Assembly: GCA_947499125.1 (NCBI GenBank)
Contig: CANMMP010000003.1
Span: 434,001 to 498,000 of the forward strand
Length of the DNA: 64,000 nucleotides
Source: an uncultured Pontibacter sp.
GTDB taxonomy: Bacteria > Bacteroidota > Bacteroidia > Cytophagales > Hymenobacteraceae
Direction of reading: 5' to 3'
The translations under genes were made by a program, and so were the position numbers. Every line of letters starts with the position of its first letter. The stretch's first letter is position 1. Positions 51,890 through 60,924 of the stretch are shown here, in pieces. The notes under the pieces are model-generated. The model saw nothing but the letters and a program-made list of their open reading frames with translations. It had not been told where the DNA came from and ran no database searches.

Positions 51890-53092
51890 ATGCCGTTTTA
51901 TTATAAGCTGGGAGAGATCCCTCAGAAAAGACATACACAGTTCCGGCAGCCGGACGGCAGCCTGTATGCCGAGCAGTTGGTTGGCACGCTGGGCTTCAGT
52001 GGCGTTTCGTCGTTGCTGTACCATATAAACCCGCCAACCAAGATCAGCCGGATAGAAGACCCTGTACCGTTTAAGCCAAAAGTGGCCGAAGGTATAAAGC
52101 TGGCGCCGCATCACCTGCGCACGCTCAACCTCGAAACTACCGGCACCGACTACCTGAATGCGCGCAAGACCGTCATTCTCAACAACGATGTGGATATCAG
52201 TATCTGCAACCCGAGCGAGCGCGAAATGAACTACTACTATAAAAATGCAGCCAGCGACGAAGTAGTTTTTGTGCACGACGGAAGTGGCGACCTGCTTACC
52301 CAGATGGGCCGCATACCATTCAAGCCCGGCGATTATCTTGTAATTCCGCGCACAGTTATACATAAATTCAGGTTTGATGAAGGTCAGACACGCCTGCTGA
52401 TAATAGAAAGCCATAGCCCCGTAGAAACACCGCGCCGATACCGGAACCATTTTGGCCAGTTGCTGGAGCACTCGCCATTTTGTGAACGCGACATGCGTCC
52501 GCCGATCGAACTGATAACCGAGACCGAGAAAGGCGAATACCATGTACAAATAAAAAAAGAAGGCTACCTGCACCAGTATTACTATGAGTTCAGCCCGTTT
52601 GATGCCGTAGGCTGGGATGGCTTCTTCTTCCCGTATGCTTTCTCTATCTATGATTTTGAACCGATAACCGGCCGTGTGCACCAGCCACCTCCCGTACACC
52701 AGACCTTCGAGGCGCATAACTTCGTGATCTGTTCGTTTGTGCCAAGGCTGTTTGATTACCACCCGCTGGCTATACCGGCGCCGTACAACCACTCAAACGT
52801 AGACTCCGACGAGGTGCTATACTATGTGGAAGGTGATTTTATGAGCCGTAAAGGCGTAGACAGGGCTTCGTTTACGGTGCACCCGGGCGGTATACCACAT
52901 GGTCCGCACCCGGGCACAGTGGAGGCAAGCATCGGCAAAAAAGAAACGCACGAATACGCCGTAATGATAGATACCTTTAAGCCACTGCACTTAACAGAAT
53001 TTGCTGCCGGCCTGATGGACAAGAACTACCCGATGAGCTGGAGCGACGACCACCCGACAAACGGTCCGCGCCCTGCTGATATGATGGATTAA
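51890..53092 (+). CDS. hmgA: Homogentisate 1,2-dioxygenase
   Basis: 400 residues of the bicupin homogentisate dioxygenase family: YYKLGEIPQKRHTQFRQPDG at the N-terminus, then YYKNAASDEVVFVHDGSG (about 118-135) and the C-terminal metal region FTVHPGGIPHGPHPG (about 325-339), where the iron-binding His and the following residues lie. The enzyme opens the ring of homogentisate to maleylacetoacetate in tyrosine and phenylalanine breakdown. It is somewhat shorter than the usual 430-residue enzymes, mainly in the N-terminal part. No maleylacetoacetate isomerase or fumarylacetoacetase gene is adjacent. A terminator follows. Confidence 0.92.
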   Translation: MPFYYKLGEIPQKRHTQFRQPDGSLYAEQLVGTLGFSGVSSLLYHINPPTKISRIEDPVPFKPKVAEGIKLAPHHLRTLNLETTGTDYLNARKTVILNNDVDISICNPSEREMNYYYKNAASDEVVFVHDGSGDLLTQMGRIPFKPGDYLVIPRTVIHKFRFDEGQTRLLIIESHSPVETPRRYRNHFGQLLEHSPFCERDMRPPIELITETEKGEYHVQIKKEGYLHQYYYEFSPFDAVGWDGFFFPYAFSIYDFEPITGRVHQPPPVHQTFEAHNFVICSFVPRLFDYHPLAIPAPYNHSNVDSDEVLYYVEGDFMSRKGVDRASFTVHPGGIPHGPHPGTVEASIGKKETHEYAVMIDTFKPLHLTEFAAGLMDKNYPMSWSDDHPTNGPRPADMMD

Positions 53093-53114
53093 CTTTTTTA
53101 TACTTTATTATACG

Positions 53115-53149
53115 CCGGAGCTGTTATACTATTTAACGGCTCCGGTTTT
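53115..53149 (+). terminator. Intrinsic terminator after hmgA
   Basis: CCGGAGC (53115-53121) pairs with GCTCCGG (53139-53145), followed by TTTTA. Confidence 0.8.
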
Positions 53150-53185
53150 ATACTTTACACTTACCTATACTTTTTACCTATTACC

Positions 53186-53716
53186 ATGAATAAATTTTTT
53201 GCTGCAGTTATGTTATTGTTCGTGTTTGTAGCCTCCACAGCCTGCGACACCATCGACGACCTGCTGACCTTTTACATCAACGAAGAAGAAACTATAGTTG
53301 TAGAGTCTAACTTTCCGATCGGTATGGTAGCTTTAGCGCCTGTAACTATACCTACCAACTCCGAAGAGACCTTCCGCAACCACAAGACCCGCGCCGAACT
53401 GGTAAAAGATGTTACGCTTAATAAACTAACCTTAAGTATACCCGATACTACTTCCGGTGCCGACTTCGATTTCCTGAACAGTATCGAGATCTATATTTCG
53501 GCTGACGGGTTGGATGAAGTGATGATCGCTTTCCTGGAGGAAGTGCCTTTCAACGAAAACCAACTGAATATGCTGCTTACCAATGCTAAACTGGATGAGT
53601 ACCTCAAAAAGGATAGCTATACTATTAGAACAAGAGCAGAACTGCGCAACACTGTTGTAAAAGACATCAATATAAATGCAGCCATGCGCTTTAAGGTAAC
53701 CGCCGACCCATTGTAA
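53186..53716 (+). CDS. Lipoprotein of unknown function
   Basis: 176 residues. Lipobox STAC gives Cys20 as the lipidated residue. The mature part is short beta strands and helices without a known motif (NEEETIVVESNFPIGMVALAPVTIP, LNKLTLSIPDTTSGADFDFLNSIEIYISADG). No family can be named. Its stop codon overlaps the start of the next gene as TAATG, so the two are translated together. Function unknown; the coupling to a GroES-like protein is the main clue. Confidence 0.75.
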   Translation: MNKFFAAVMLLFVFVASTACDTIDDLLTFYINEEETIVVESNFPIGMVALAPVTIPTNSEETFRNHKTRAELVKDVTLNKLTLSIPDTTSGADFDFLNSIEIYISADGLDEVMIAFLEEVPFNENQLNMLLTNAKLDEYLKKDSYTIRTRAELRNTVVKDININAAMRFKVTADPL

Positions 53717-54108
53717 TGCATACAGTAGCCATGAGAATTTCGGAAAAGAATAAGCTGGAGAAGATCATTATAATTGGCGACCGTGTACTTATAAAACCGA
53801 AGTCGACGAAGGAGCAGACCAAAAGCGGCTTGTACCTACCGCCCGGCGTGCAGGAGAAGGAAAAAGTGCAGGAAGGCTACATAATGCGCGTTGGCCCCGG
53901 CTACCCTATACCCGCTGATTATACTTTCGATGATGAAGAATGGGATGATGATAAAGAAGATGTGCGCTACATACCATTGCAGGCCAAAGAAGGTGACCTG
54001 GCTATTTACCTGCAACGAGATGCCATCGAGATAAACTATATGGGCGAAAAGTATTTTATAGTTTCACAATCGGCGGTGCTGATGCTGGTACGCGAAGAAG
54101 ACCTATAA
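53716..54108 (+). CDS. GroES-like co-chaperonin domain protein
   Basis: 130 residues. The core DRVLIKPKSTKEQTKSGLYLPPGVQEKEKVQEGYIMRVGPGYPI (about 23-66) is the Cpn10 (GroES) fold with its mobile loop, and YFIVSQSAVLML ends it. It is longer than GroES (about 95) because of an N-terminal 10-residue extension and a strongly acidic insertion DDEEWDDDKED (about 73-83) that should fall in the roof loop. No GroEL gene is near. The start is either 53716 or the ATG at 53731. It may be a specialised co-chaperonin, or a related protein that no longer works with GroEL. Confidence 0.78.
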   Translation: MHTVAMRISEKNKLEKIIIIGDRVLIKPKSTKEQTKSGLYLPPGVQEKEKVQEGYIMRVGPGYPIPADYTFDDEEWDDDKEDVRYIPLQAKEGDLAIYLQRDAIEINYMGEKYFIVSQSAVLMLVREEDL

Positions 54109-54127
54109 TTTATAGTTATACCTGTTT

Positions 54128-54157
54128 AAAGCCACGCAGCAATGTGTGGCTTTTTTA
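54128..54157 (+). terminator. Intrinsic terminator after GroES-like gene
   Basis: AAAGCCAC (54128-54135) pairs with GTGGCTTT (54146-54153), followed by a run of T. Confidence 0.85.
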
Positions 54158-54243
54158 TTTTAAAGATTTTATACTTCCAAGCAACCTTATGCGTGCTAAG
54201 TGCATCTTTTTCTTATTAAGGCAATACAAGGCTGCAGAAATAA

Positions 54244-54251
54244 CTACCTTT
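54244..54251 (+). promoter_or_regulatory. Probable -7 element before DUF5916 gene (TACCTTTG)
   Basis: TACCTTTG matches TAnnTTTG and lies 37 bp before the chosen start codon at 54288. The location supports that start over the upstream in-frame ATG at 54144. Confidence 0.55.
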
Positions 54252-54287
54252 GCTTCCTTATTATCACATTGTTCGCGCGACCATACT

Positions 54288-56825
54288 ATGAAAAAACGTT
54301 TACAGGCAGCTCTGATGCAGGCTTTTTTGTGCTGTCTATTTTTTATTCCTTCTCTTGTTTCAGCCCAGGGTAACAAGCAGTCTGCCCCGGCCGAGGCTCC
54401 TAAAAAAGAACTCACTGCCCTACGTGTAGCGGCCGATATTAAAATTGATGGTGTACTAGACGAACCGGAGTGGCAGCAGGCCGAAATTGCTACCGGTTTT
54501 ATCAGGAACAGGCCCAACCCCGGGCCACCAGAGCGCTACCCTACTCAGGTTAAAGTAATGTATGACGACGCCGCTATGTATATTGGTGCTGTAATGCATG
54601 ATGCCGCCCGCGACAGTATCTTCAGCGACCTGAGCCAACGCGACGACATGGGTAATTCTGACTGGTTCGGTGTATTCCTGGATACTTATAAAGACGAAAT
54701 AAACGGCTATGGCTTTTTTATAACTGCCGCCGGTGTGCAGCTCGATGCCCGCTACTCATCAAACGGGGAAGATTTTAGCTGGAATGCAGTCTGGGAAAGT
54801 AACGTAACCATAGATGGTAACAAGTGGATAGCTGAGATCAGAGTTCCTTATTCCGCCATACGTTTTAGTGAGCGCCCGGAGCAATTATGGGGGCTAAACT
54901 TTATGCGCAACAGGCAGACTACCAGGCATGGCTATTTTTGGAACCACGTAGAGCCATCTAAAGACGGTTTTGTGAACCAATGGGGCTTGCTGAAAGGTAT
55001 AAAAAGTATAACTCCGCCGGTGCGCCTTAGCTTTACACCTTATGTTTCGGTAGTAGGTGAGCGCTTCCCGAGCGGCGCCCAGGAAGGTGGCGATAAGTTT
55101 AAAGAAGAAGTGAAATTTAGTGGTGGCATGGACCTGAAGTATGGTATCAGCGATGCCTTTACCCTGGACATGACCTTGGTGCCGGATTTCAGCCAGGTGC
55201 AGTCCGACAACCAGGTGCTTAACCTGTCGCCTTTCGAGATACAGTATAACGAGAACAGGCCTTTTTTCCTGGAAGGTACCGAGCTGTTTAATAAAGGAGG
55301 GTTTTTCTATTCGCGCAGGATCGGCAGCCGCCCGGTAAACTACTGGAATATACAAAACGAGTTAGGTGAACACGAGGTCATTACCGAAAACCCCATCGAA
55401 ACGAAAATGATCAATGGCACCAAAGTATCAGGGCGCACGAGTTCAGGGCTTGGTGTTGGTATATTTAATGCCGTAGTGGGCCGCGCTTATGCTACCATCC
55501 GCGATACAGTAACAGGTGCCGAGTTTGAGCGCGAAACTCAACCGCTTGCAAACTATAACGTGCTGGTGCTGGACCAAAGTCTTAAAAACAACTCCTACGT
55601 AACACTTGTAAACACCAACGTAATGCGCCAGGGAAGTACTTACGATGCTAACCTGACAGCCTTTCTGTTCAGGCTTAACACCAAGGGCAATAAATATGCT
55701 GTTGATGGCAAGGCCGCCCTTAGCCAGCGTTACTTTACCGGCGATACTGATCTGGGCTATACCTATGGTATCGGAGTTGGTAAAACCAGCGGCAGCTTAA
55801 CCTATAACTTTAACCATGTAGTTGAGAGCGATACCTATAACCCAAATGATATGGGTATACTTTTCTCGAATAATAGCAAACTACAGGAGGTAAACATCAA
55901 CTATAACATCTTTCAACCTTTCTGGAAGTTCCTGAACATGTCTACTAACGTGGGTGCTGTTTATGAGCGAAGGTATAAACCCGATGCCTTCCAGAATTTT
56001 GTGATCTTTTCTAACATTAACGCTACCCTTAAAAATTTTACAGGTGTTGGCATGTATCTTAACCTGGAGCCTGTTAAAACCTACGATTTTTTTGAGCCGC
56101 GTGCCGAGGGTTGGTACTACGAATTTCCGATCAACTATGGCGTAGGCGGATATATATCTACCAATTACAGTAAAAAGTTTGCGCTGGATGTTAGTGCCGA
56201 TTACCGCTGGTTTGAGGATGAGGGCCGCAATAATTTTGGCTATAGTATATCGCCGAGGTTCAGGGTAGGAAGCAAGATGCTGCTGGTATATAGATTCAGT
56301 AACGGTTACAGAAAGAACGATGTCGGTTTTGCCAATAACTTAAACGGAAAGAAAGGCCTCCTGGACCCTGTAGCAATAGAAGGTGACAGTATAATTTTTG
56401 GCCTTCGTAAAGTAGATGAAGTGTCGAACAGCCTGGAAATGCAATACATCTTCAATAACCGGATGTCGCTGTCGTTAGTGGCGCGCCACAACTGGTCCGA
56501 AGTTAACTATAGCAGCTACTATAACCTGCACAGGGACGGAACTCTAACCTCAGCCGGGTACAAACCGGAGAACTATAACGATAATCATAACCGTAACTTC
56601 AACTACTTTAACTTAGACCTGGTGTACTCTTGGTGGTTCGCTCCGGGTAGTGAGCTGGCTATAGTTTGGAAGGATATGTTCTGGGAAGAGGTGGGAGTGC
56701 TTAAGCCCCGCTATTTCGATAACGTTAACCATACTTTCAATTCTCCGCAATCGAATATGTTATCGGTCAAGGTGCTTTATTACATCGATTACTTAAGTCT
56801 TAAGAACCGGTTTGGTAAAGGCTGA
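54288..56825 (+). CDS. DUF5916 outer-membrane protein with CBM9-like domain
   Basis: Start at 54288 chosen: a basic N-terminus (KKRLQAAL) and hydrophobic core form a signal peptide ending VSAQ, and a promoter element lies between this ATG and the longer frame at 54144. The 845-residue product has an N-terminal carbohydrate-binding-9-like domain (about 50-225; IDGVLDEPEWQQAE, YDDAAMYIGAVMHD, NEWRAEIRVPYSAIRFSE-like) and a long C-terminal part of alternating strands with many aromatic ends, like a beta-barrel. The family is DUF5916. Substrate unknown; binding of a sugar or other ligand is likely. Confidence 0.83.
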   Translation: MKKRLQAALMQAFLCCLFFIPSLVSAQGNKQSAPAEAPKKELTALRVAADIKIDGVLDEPEWQQAEIATGFIRNRPNPGPPERYPTQVKVMYDDAAMYIGAVMHDAARDSIFSDLSQRDDMGNSDWFGVFLDTYKDEINGYGFFITAAGVQLDARYSSNGEDFSWNAVWESNVTIDGNKWIAEIRVPYSAIRFSERPEQLWGLNFMRNRQTTRHGYFWNHVEPSKDGFVNQWGLLKGIKSITPPVRLSFTPYVSVVGERFPSGAQEGGDKFKEEVKFSGGMDLKYGISDAFTLDMTLVPDFSQVQSDNQVLNLSPFEIQYNENRPFFLEGTELFNKGGFFYSRRIGSRPVNYWNIQNELGEHEVITENPIETKMINGTKVSGRTSSGLGVGIFNAVVGRAYATIRDTVTGAEFERETQPLANYNVLVLDQSLKNNSYVTLVNTNVMRQGSTYDANLTAFLFRLNTKGNKYAVDGKAALSQRYFTGDTDLGYTYGIGVGKTSGSLTYNFNHVVESDTYNPNDMGILFSNNSKLQEVNINYNIFQPFWKFLNMSTNVGAVYERRYKPDAFQNFVIFSNINATLKNFTGVGMYLNLEPVKTYDFFEPRAEGWYYEFPINYGVGGYISTNYSKKFALDVSADYRWFEDEGRNNFGYSISPRFRVGSKMLLVYRFSNGYRKNDVGFANNLNGKKGLLDPVAIEGDSIIFGLRKVDEVSNSLEMQYIFNNRMSLSLVARHNWSEVNYSSYYNLHRDGTLTSAGYKPENYNDNHNRNFNYFNLDLVYSWWFAPGSELAIVWKDMFWEEVGVLKPRYFDNVNHTFNSPQSNMLSVKVLYYIDYLSLKNRFGKG

Positions 56826-56916
56826 TCAACTAAAGTATAAAAGCTACAGCGTTGTGATTATTGGTGACAACACCAGCAATAGTAAAGGCTGATAGCAGTT
56901 GAAACTCTAACCATAA

Positions 56917-56950
56917 AAAAAGGCTCTGCAAGTATAGCAGAGCCTTTTTA
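56917..56950. terminator. Bidirectional terminator between DUF5916 gene and S8 peptidase gene
   Basis: AGGCTCTGC (56921-56929) and GCAGAGCCT (56937-56945) with flanking A and T runs, serving convergent genes. Confidence 0.88.
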
Positions 56951-56968
56951 ATTTAAACTGTTTTATAG

Positions 56969-59900
56969 TTAGCGCTGTAGTACCAGTCGCTTAATTATAA
57001 CATCGTTGTTTTTCTGGATACGCAGCAGGTACATGCCCGAAGCAGCTTTTGACATATCGATTTTGGTCTCCGACTGGCCGTTATAACCGTTTATACTTCC
57101 TGTTTGAAGCAGGTTGCCCAGCATATCATACACCATAAAGTTAACTACGTCGGTAACCTGCAGTTCGCCTTCAATTAAGAATATGCCAGTGCTTGGGTTC
57201 GGCGATACTACAAAGTCTTTTCCGAGCTCTGCCTTCTCCGGCTGGTATTTAAAGTTGAATACTACAGAACGCTCCGAAATACAACCTTCCTTCTGAGTCT
57301 CTACACTGTACTCACCGCTCTCGGTTGGTACCAGTAACTGGTTGGTAGCGCCAGGTATAATTTCACCGTTCAGGTACCACTGGTTGCCTTCTGCTACACT
57401 GGAGCGTAGTGTTTGTTGCTCACGGGCAATTAGTGGCTGCACCAAAGGCTCTGTGCCTTTTACATCAACAGCTACACGCTCACTCTTGCAACCAAGTGCA
57501 CGCACTTTCAGGTCGTAGAAGTAGTAGTAATATGTTTGCGATTCTGTTTCAGCGCTGTTACCTGTTATCAGGAACACGTTTGGTATACCTACAGGGTAGT
57601 TTACAGTTGCCAGGTTGTTACGGTAAATAGTTGCTTCCTCGCCATACGTTATCGCTATTCGGTAATTGCCGGCAGCTGGCAGCTCCAACCCAAGGTAATA
57701 AACTGCGCCCTTATCATTCGGGTCGTTTACCTGCGGGCCTGGTGCGCCTACAAAGCGGGTTGCAGTAACCTGCAGTGTTCTGGCCGATACCTCTTCGTTA
57801 TCCTCATTATACACCGTAAAAGTAATGGTACCTGAGTGGCCAATGTATAGCCTGGCTCTTTCGAGCACCATAGGGGCAAACGCTCTTACATACACATCAG
57901 GGCTGAACTGGTTATAACCACCATTCGGCAGATCAGATTTGGTTTTGTAGCCAACCGAAGCTGCGAAATCGTTAAGGCCTGCAAACATGGTTTCGCCAAC
58001 CTGGCTCGCCGACAATAACACATCGTTACCAACTGCTACAGGATTAGAATCACCTGCTTGCTTATACCAGTAAATGATGCCATCACCAGTTCCTGACAGC
58101 GCATAGTTAGGGTTATCTCCGCAACGGGCCACAGAAGCTACAGGAGCTGGCTCCATGTTGTTAACTGTAAAGCTATAGGTTGCTTTATTGTTATCTGCCT
58201 TTGCATCGCCCTGTATGTTTGTTTCTGCTACCAGCTCGTAAGTAGCGCCTGCCTCCGTCTCAAACGACGATAAGGTAAGTTGTGCCTCACGGGTTGGGTA
58301 AAGCGTGCTGGTATAAACACCGCTCAGGGTAGCTACTGTAGTTCCGTTTTTACGAACAGTTACGCTAACCGGAATATTTGATAGTGCCTGAGCACCATTG
58401 TTGCGCAATATTACCTGCACAGGCTGGTCGGTTGTAGCGCACAGGTTCTGGCCTGCCGGGTTTACTGTAAGCATCGCTACTTCGGTGTCGGGCTTCGAAA
58501 GCTGCACCAGGTAGTCCTGGGTTTCGCCGCTGGCATAAGTCCCGCAAGCGTTAAAGCTGGCCGCATCGGTAGTTTCAGCAAGTATAATGCGCATGCGCAC
58601 TCGGGCTTCTTTAGTTACCGATTCGGGTACTGTAACTGGTGCCGTAATAGGCGAGTTATCTGTAACAACCCCGGACACAGCTACTAATTCATCTGCATCA
58701 CTGAAGCTGCCGTTACCATTCCAGTCGATATACACTTTAGCTATTTTAGCATTAGCCGTTGTGCATGTGCCTGGTGTTATAGTTAATGTTCTTGTCTGGC
58801 CAAAATCTAAAGTAAACTGGTTCTCAGTGAAGTTGCTGTAGGTGGTGCAGCCAGCAGTACGCGTCGGCGAAATTGTAGTGTTGTCTACTTTAACGCTCTG
58901 TATAGTTGTGCCCTGGTCTGATAGTGGTGCTGATGTGCAGAAAACGCTGCCACCTACGCCGCTTGCCATAATAGAGTAAGCCTGTTTGCCTGATGATAAT
59001 GTGTTCTTGTGGCGGATACTGATCGTGTATACTTCACCGGGAACTGCATTGGCAATATATACCTGCTCTACGTTGTCTAATTTATTATCGCCGGGTACGG
59101 CTGCGTTGGCCGGGTTAGCCGGGTCGAGTGTCCATGGCTGGTATGAGGCGCTGTTTCTTGATACGCGCAGGTCCAGGTCGTTTACAAGGCGTGGCGTTCT
59201 GTTGTTCAACGAAACGCTGGCGTCAATAGCAACAGCCTGTGGGTCGGTCCACGAAATGGTAACTACAAGCGGGCCTTCGCCGGAAGCAACCACATCAAAA
59301 GTATAATTTCCGCCTTGCGTTAACTCGCGCTCTTCCAGTATGTGCTTTTTAACCGGGTTAGCCGAGCTGCTGAAATCAGAGATAAGTGCAGCAGCGCGTG
59401 CCATGTTCAGTAATCCCCAACCATAAACATAATCAGGGCCCTGGTGGTTGCCGGCTTCGTCTGCTGTATGGATAGCTACTCCTTTTAAGGTAGCAGCACG
59501 CATTAATTTACCGTCTGCTACGTTCGAGTAGTGCTCTTGTAAAAGTAACAGCGAACCAGCCACGTTAGGAGATGACATAGATGTTCCGCTTAAAGAGGCG
59601 TACGCATCGTCAGCACTACCCATGGAAGATAATAAGGATACACCATTGCCTACAATATCGGGCTTAATACGGCCATCGTCTGTAGGTCCCCAGCTGCTGA
59701 AGGTAGATATGCGAACATCAGAAGGCTTTAAATATCCTTCCGCGATCGGTTCTACTGCACCAACTGTAAGTATGTTTTTAGCATTTCCGTAAGTAGATAT
59801 AATATCATAGCCATCGTTGCTGCTGACATTTGTACGGGCGCTTACTACTTCAAACGAACCTCCGGAAGAGCGTCTGTAGTATGGCTGACCTTCTGCAGGG

Positions 59901-60742
59901 CCGCGCTCGCCACGGTTGTTGCCCGACGATTTTACGATAAGGTAATAAGGTGCTTCGTAGGCAATTTTATCCCAGTTAGAAGCGCTGTTGTCATAGTATC
60001 CGAATTTAAAGTCCTCGGAAGTACTGATGGCCGGGTTGCCCCACCATTCCCAATAAGGGTCGGTTGGCGTACCTTTACGATCGGAGTTATAGCGCCATCC
60101 GCTTATAGAGCCGTACGAGTGGTTAGATACCAGCAGGTCTTTAGCGGCAACAGCCATCTCAGAAACATCCTGGTTAAAGTCGTAGGCATTTAATGTTTTA
60201 TGAGCATAAGCCATACCTTTCGCCAGCGGGTTTACCCCTGTTGCGATCATGGTGCCGGCTACGTGTGTAGCATGGTCATCAGCTCGTACAGCATTGTCTT
60301 TCTGTATTACACGGTCTTTTAGCTCCTGGTGAGTCGGCCTTACTTTGCCGCCATCCCAAAGCGCTAACTTGTTTGCTACAGCAGCTCCTGAGCCACTCAG
60401 CATAAGCCCAAGCTTGCCACCCGCCCATAGCTGGTTAGTACCAACTGTTGCAGCCGCACGCGAGTTGTTATCGGTGATGTAATAGATTGGCATTCCTTCA
60501 GAGTCAAGCCCCTGCAGAGAGATAACGCGCCCGTCAGAAGTTGTTTTCTCAATTAACCAACCGCGTTTTTTGGCCACTTCCAGGGCTTTGCTACGGTTTG
60601 CCTTATAATCTTTGGCAGCAGCAGTTGCAAAACGGTCAAGTTCCTGGGTATTGGTTGCACGCAGAATGTTGGTTTGCTGGGCAAGCGCCGGTGTGGTCGT
60701 AGTTAAGGCCAGAACTGCGATCCAGAGGCTTAATCTTTTCAT
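56969..60742 (-). CDS. Secreted S8 serine peptidase with GEVED domain and T9SS type A sorting domain
   Basis: 1257 residues. Signal peptide to about 22. Subtilisin triad: D130 (LALWDGG), H157 (DDHATHVAGT) and S388 (SGTSMSSPNVAG), with the oxyanion Asn in SSGNNRG. After the peptidase come a P-domain-like segment, a GEVED domain (VYIDWNGNGSFSDADELV, about 660-677), a CARDB-like domain (about 755-840), more beta domains, and a C-terminal VVSPNPSTGIFLIEGEL to VLQR stretch (about 1180-1257) which is a type A T9SS sorting signal. The enzyme should be delivered to the cell surface or medium for extracellular proteolysis. The gene stands alone. Confidence 0.92.
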   Translation of the reverse strand: MKRLSLWIAVLALTTTTPALAQQTNILRATNTQELDRFATAAAKDYKANRSKALEVAKKRGWLIEKTTSDGRVISLQGLDSEGMPIYYITDNNSRAAATVGTNQLWAGGKLGLMLSGSGAAVANKLALWDGGKVRPTHQELKDRVIQKDNAVRADDHATHVAGTMIATGVNPLAKGMAYAHKTLNAYDFNQDVSEMAVAAKDLLVSNHSYGSISGWRYNSDRKGTPTDPYWEWWGNPAISTSEDFKFGYYDNSASNWDKIAYEAPYYLIVKSSGNNRGERGPAEGQPYYRRSSGGSFEVVSARTNVSSNDGYDIISTYGNAKNILTVGAVEPIAEGYLKPSDVRISTFSSWGPTDDGRIKPDIVGNGVSLLSSMGSADDAYASLSGTSMSSPNVAGSLLLLQEHYSNVADGKLMRAATLKGVAIHTADEAGNHQGPDYVYGWGLLNMARAAALISDFSSSANPVKKHILEERELTQGGNYTFDVVASGEGPLVVTISWTDPQAVAIDASVSLNNRTPRLVNDLDLRVSRNSASYQPWTLDPANPANAAVPGDNKLDNVEQVYIANAVPGEVYTISIRHKNTLSSGKQAYSIMASGVGGSVFCTSAPLSDQGTTIQSVKVDNTTISPTRTAGCTTYSNFTENQFTLDFGQTRTLTITPGTCTTANAKIAKVYIDWNGNGSFSDADELVAVSGVVTDNSPITAPVTVPESVTKEARVRMRIILAETTDAASFNACGTYASGETQDYLVQLSKPDTEVAMLTVNPAGQNLCATTDQPVQVILRNNGAQALSNIPVSVTVRKNGTTVATLSGVYTSTLYPTREAQLTLSSFETEAGATYELVAETNIQGDAKADNNKATYSFTVNNMEPAPVASVARCGDNPNYALSGTGDGIIYWYKQAGDSNPVAVGNDVLLSASQVGETMFAGLNDFAASVGYKTKSDLPNGGYNQFSPDVYVRAFAPMVLERARLYIGHSGTITFTVYNEDNEEVSARTLQVTATRFVGAPGPQVNDPNDKGAVYYLGLELPAAGNYRIAITYGEEATIYRNNLATVNYPVGIPNVFLITGNSAETESQTYYYYFYDLKVRALGCKSERVAVDVKGTEPLVQPLIAREQQTLRSSVAEGNQWYLNGEIIPGATNQLLVPTESGEYSVETQKEGCISERSVVFNFKYQPEKAELGKDFVVSPNPSTGIFLIEGELQVTDVVNFMVYDMLGNLLQTGSINGYNGQSETKIDMSKAASGMYLLRIQKNNDVIIKRLVLQR

Positions 60743-60876
60743 AAAATAGTAAAAGTTGTAATCATATTGCTTCTCAAGTTACTACTAAAGCTTTAGATTG
60801 CCAAAGTTGTTCCGGGTTTCGTAATAATTTTTAGCCTGTGTTATGTCAATAGTTTCTTCGGAAAGGTAAAAACAAA

Positions 60877-60906
60877 AAAGCACCAGCCATGGCCGGTGCT
60901 TTTTTA
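60877..60906. terminator. Terminator after hemB
   Basis: AAGCACC..GCC and GGC..GGTGCTT pair across ATGG, with a run of T on the minus-strand transcript, 19 bp beyond the hemB stop codon. Confidence 0.85.
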
Positions 60907-60924
60907 CTAAAGTTGAGTGAGCTC

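Noticed and set aside
51884..52792. Minus-strand open frame of 302 codons opposite hmgA
   Set aside because: Antisense to hmgA, which has clear family motifs. No independent support.
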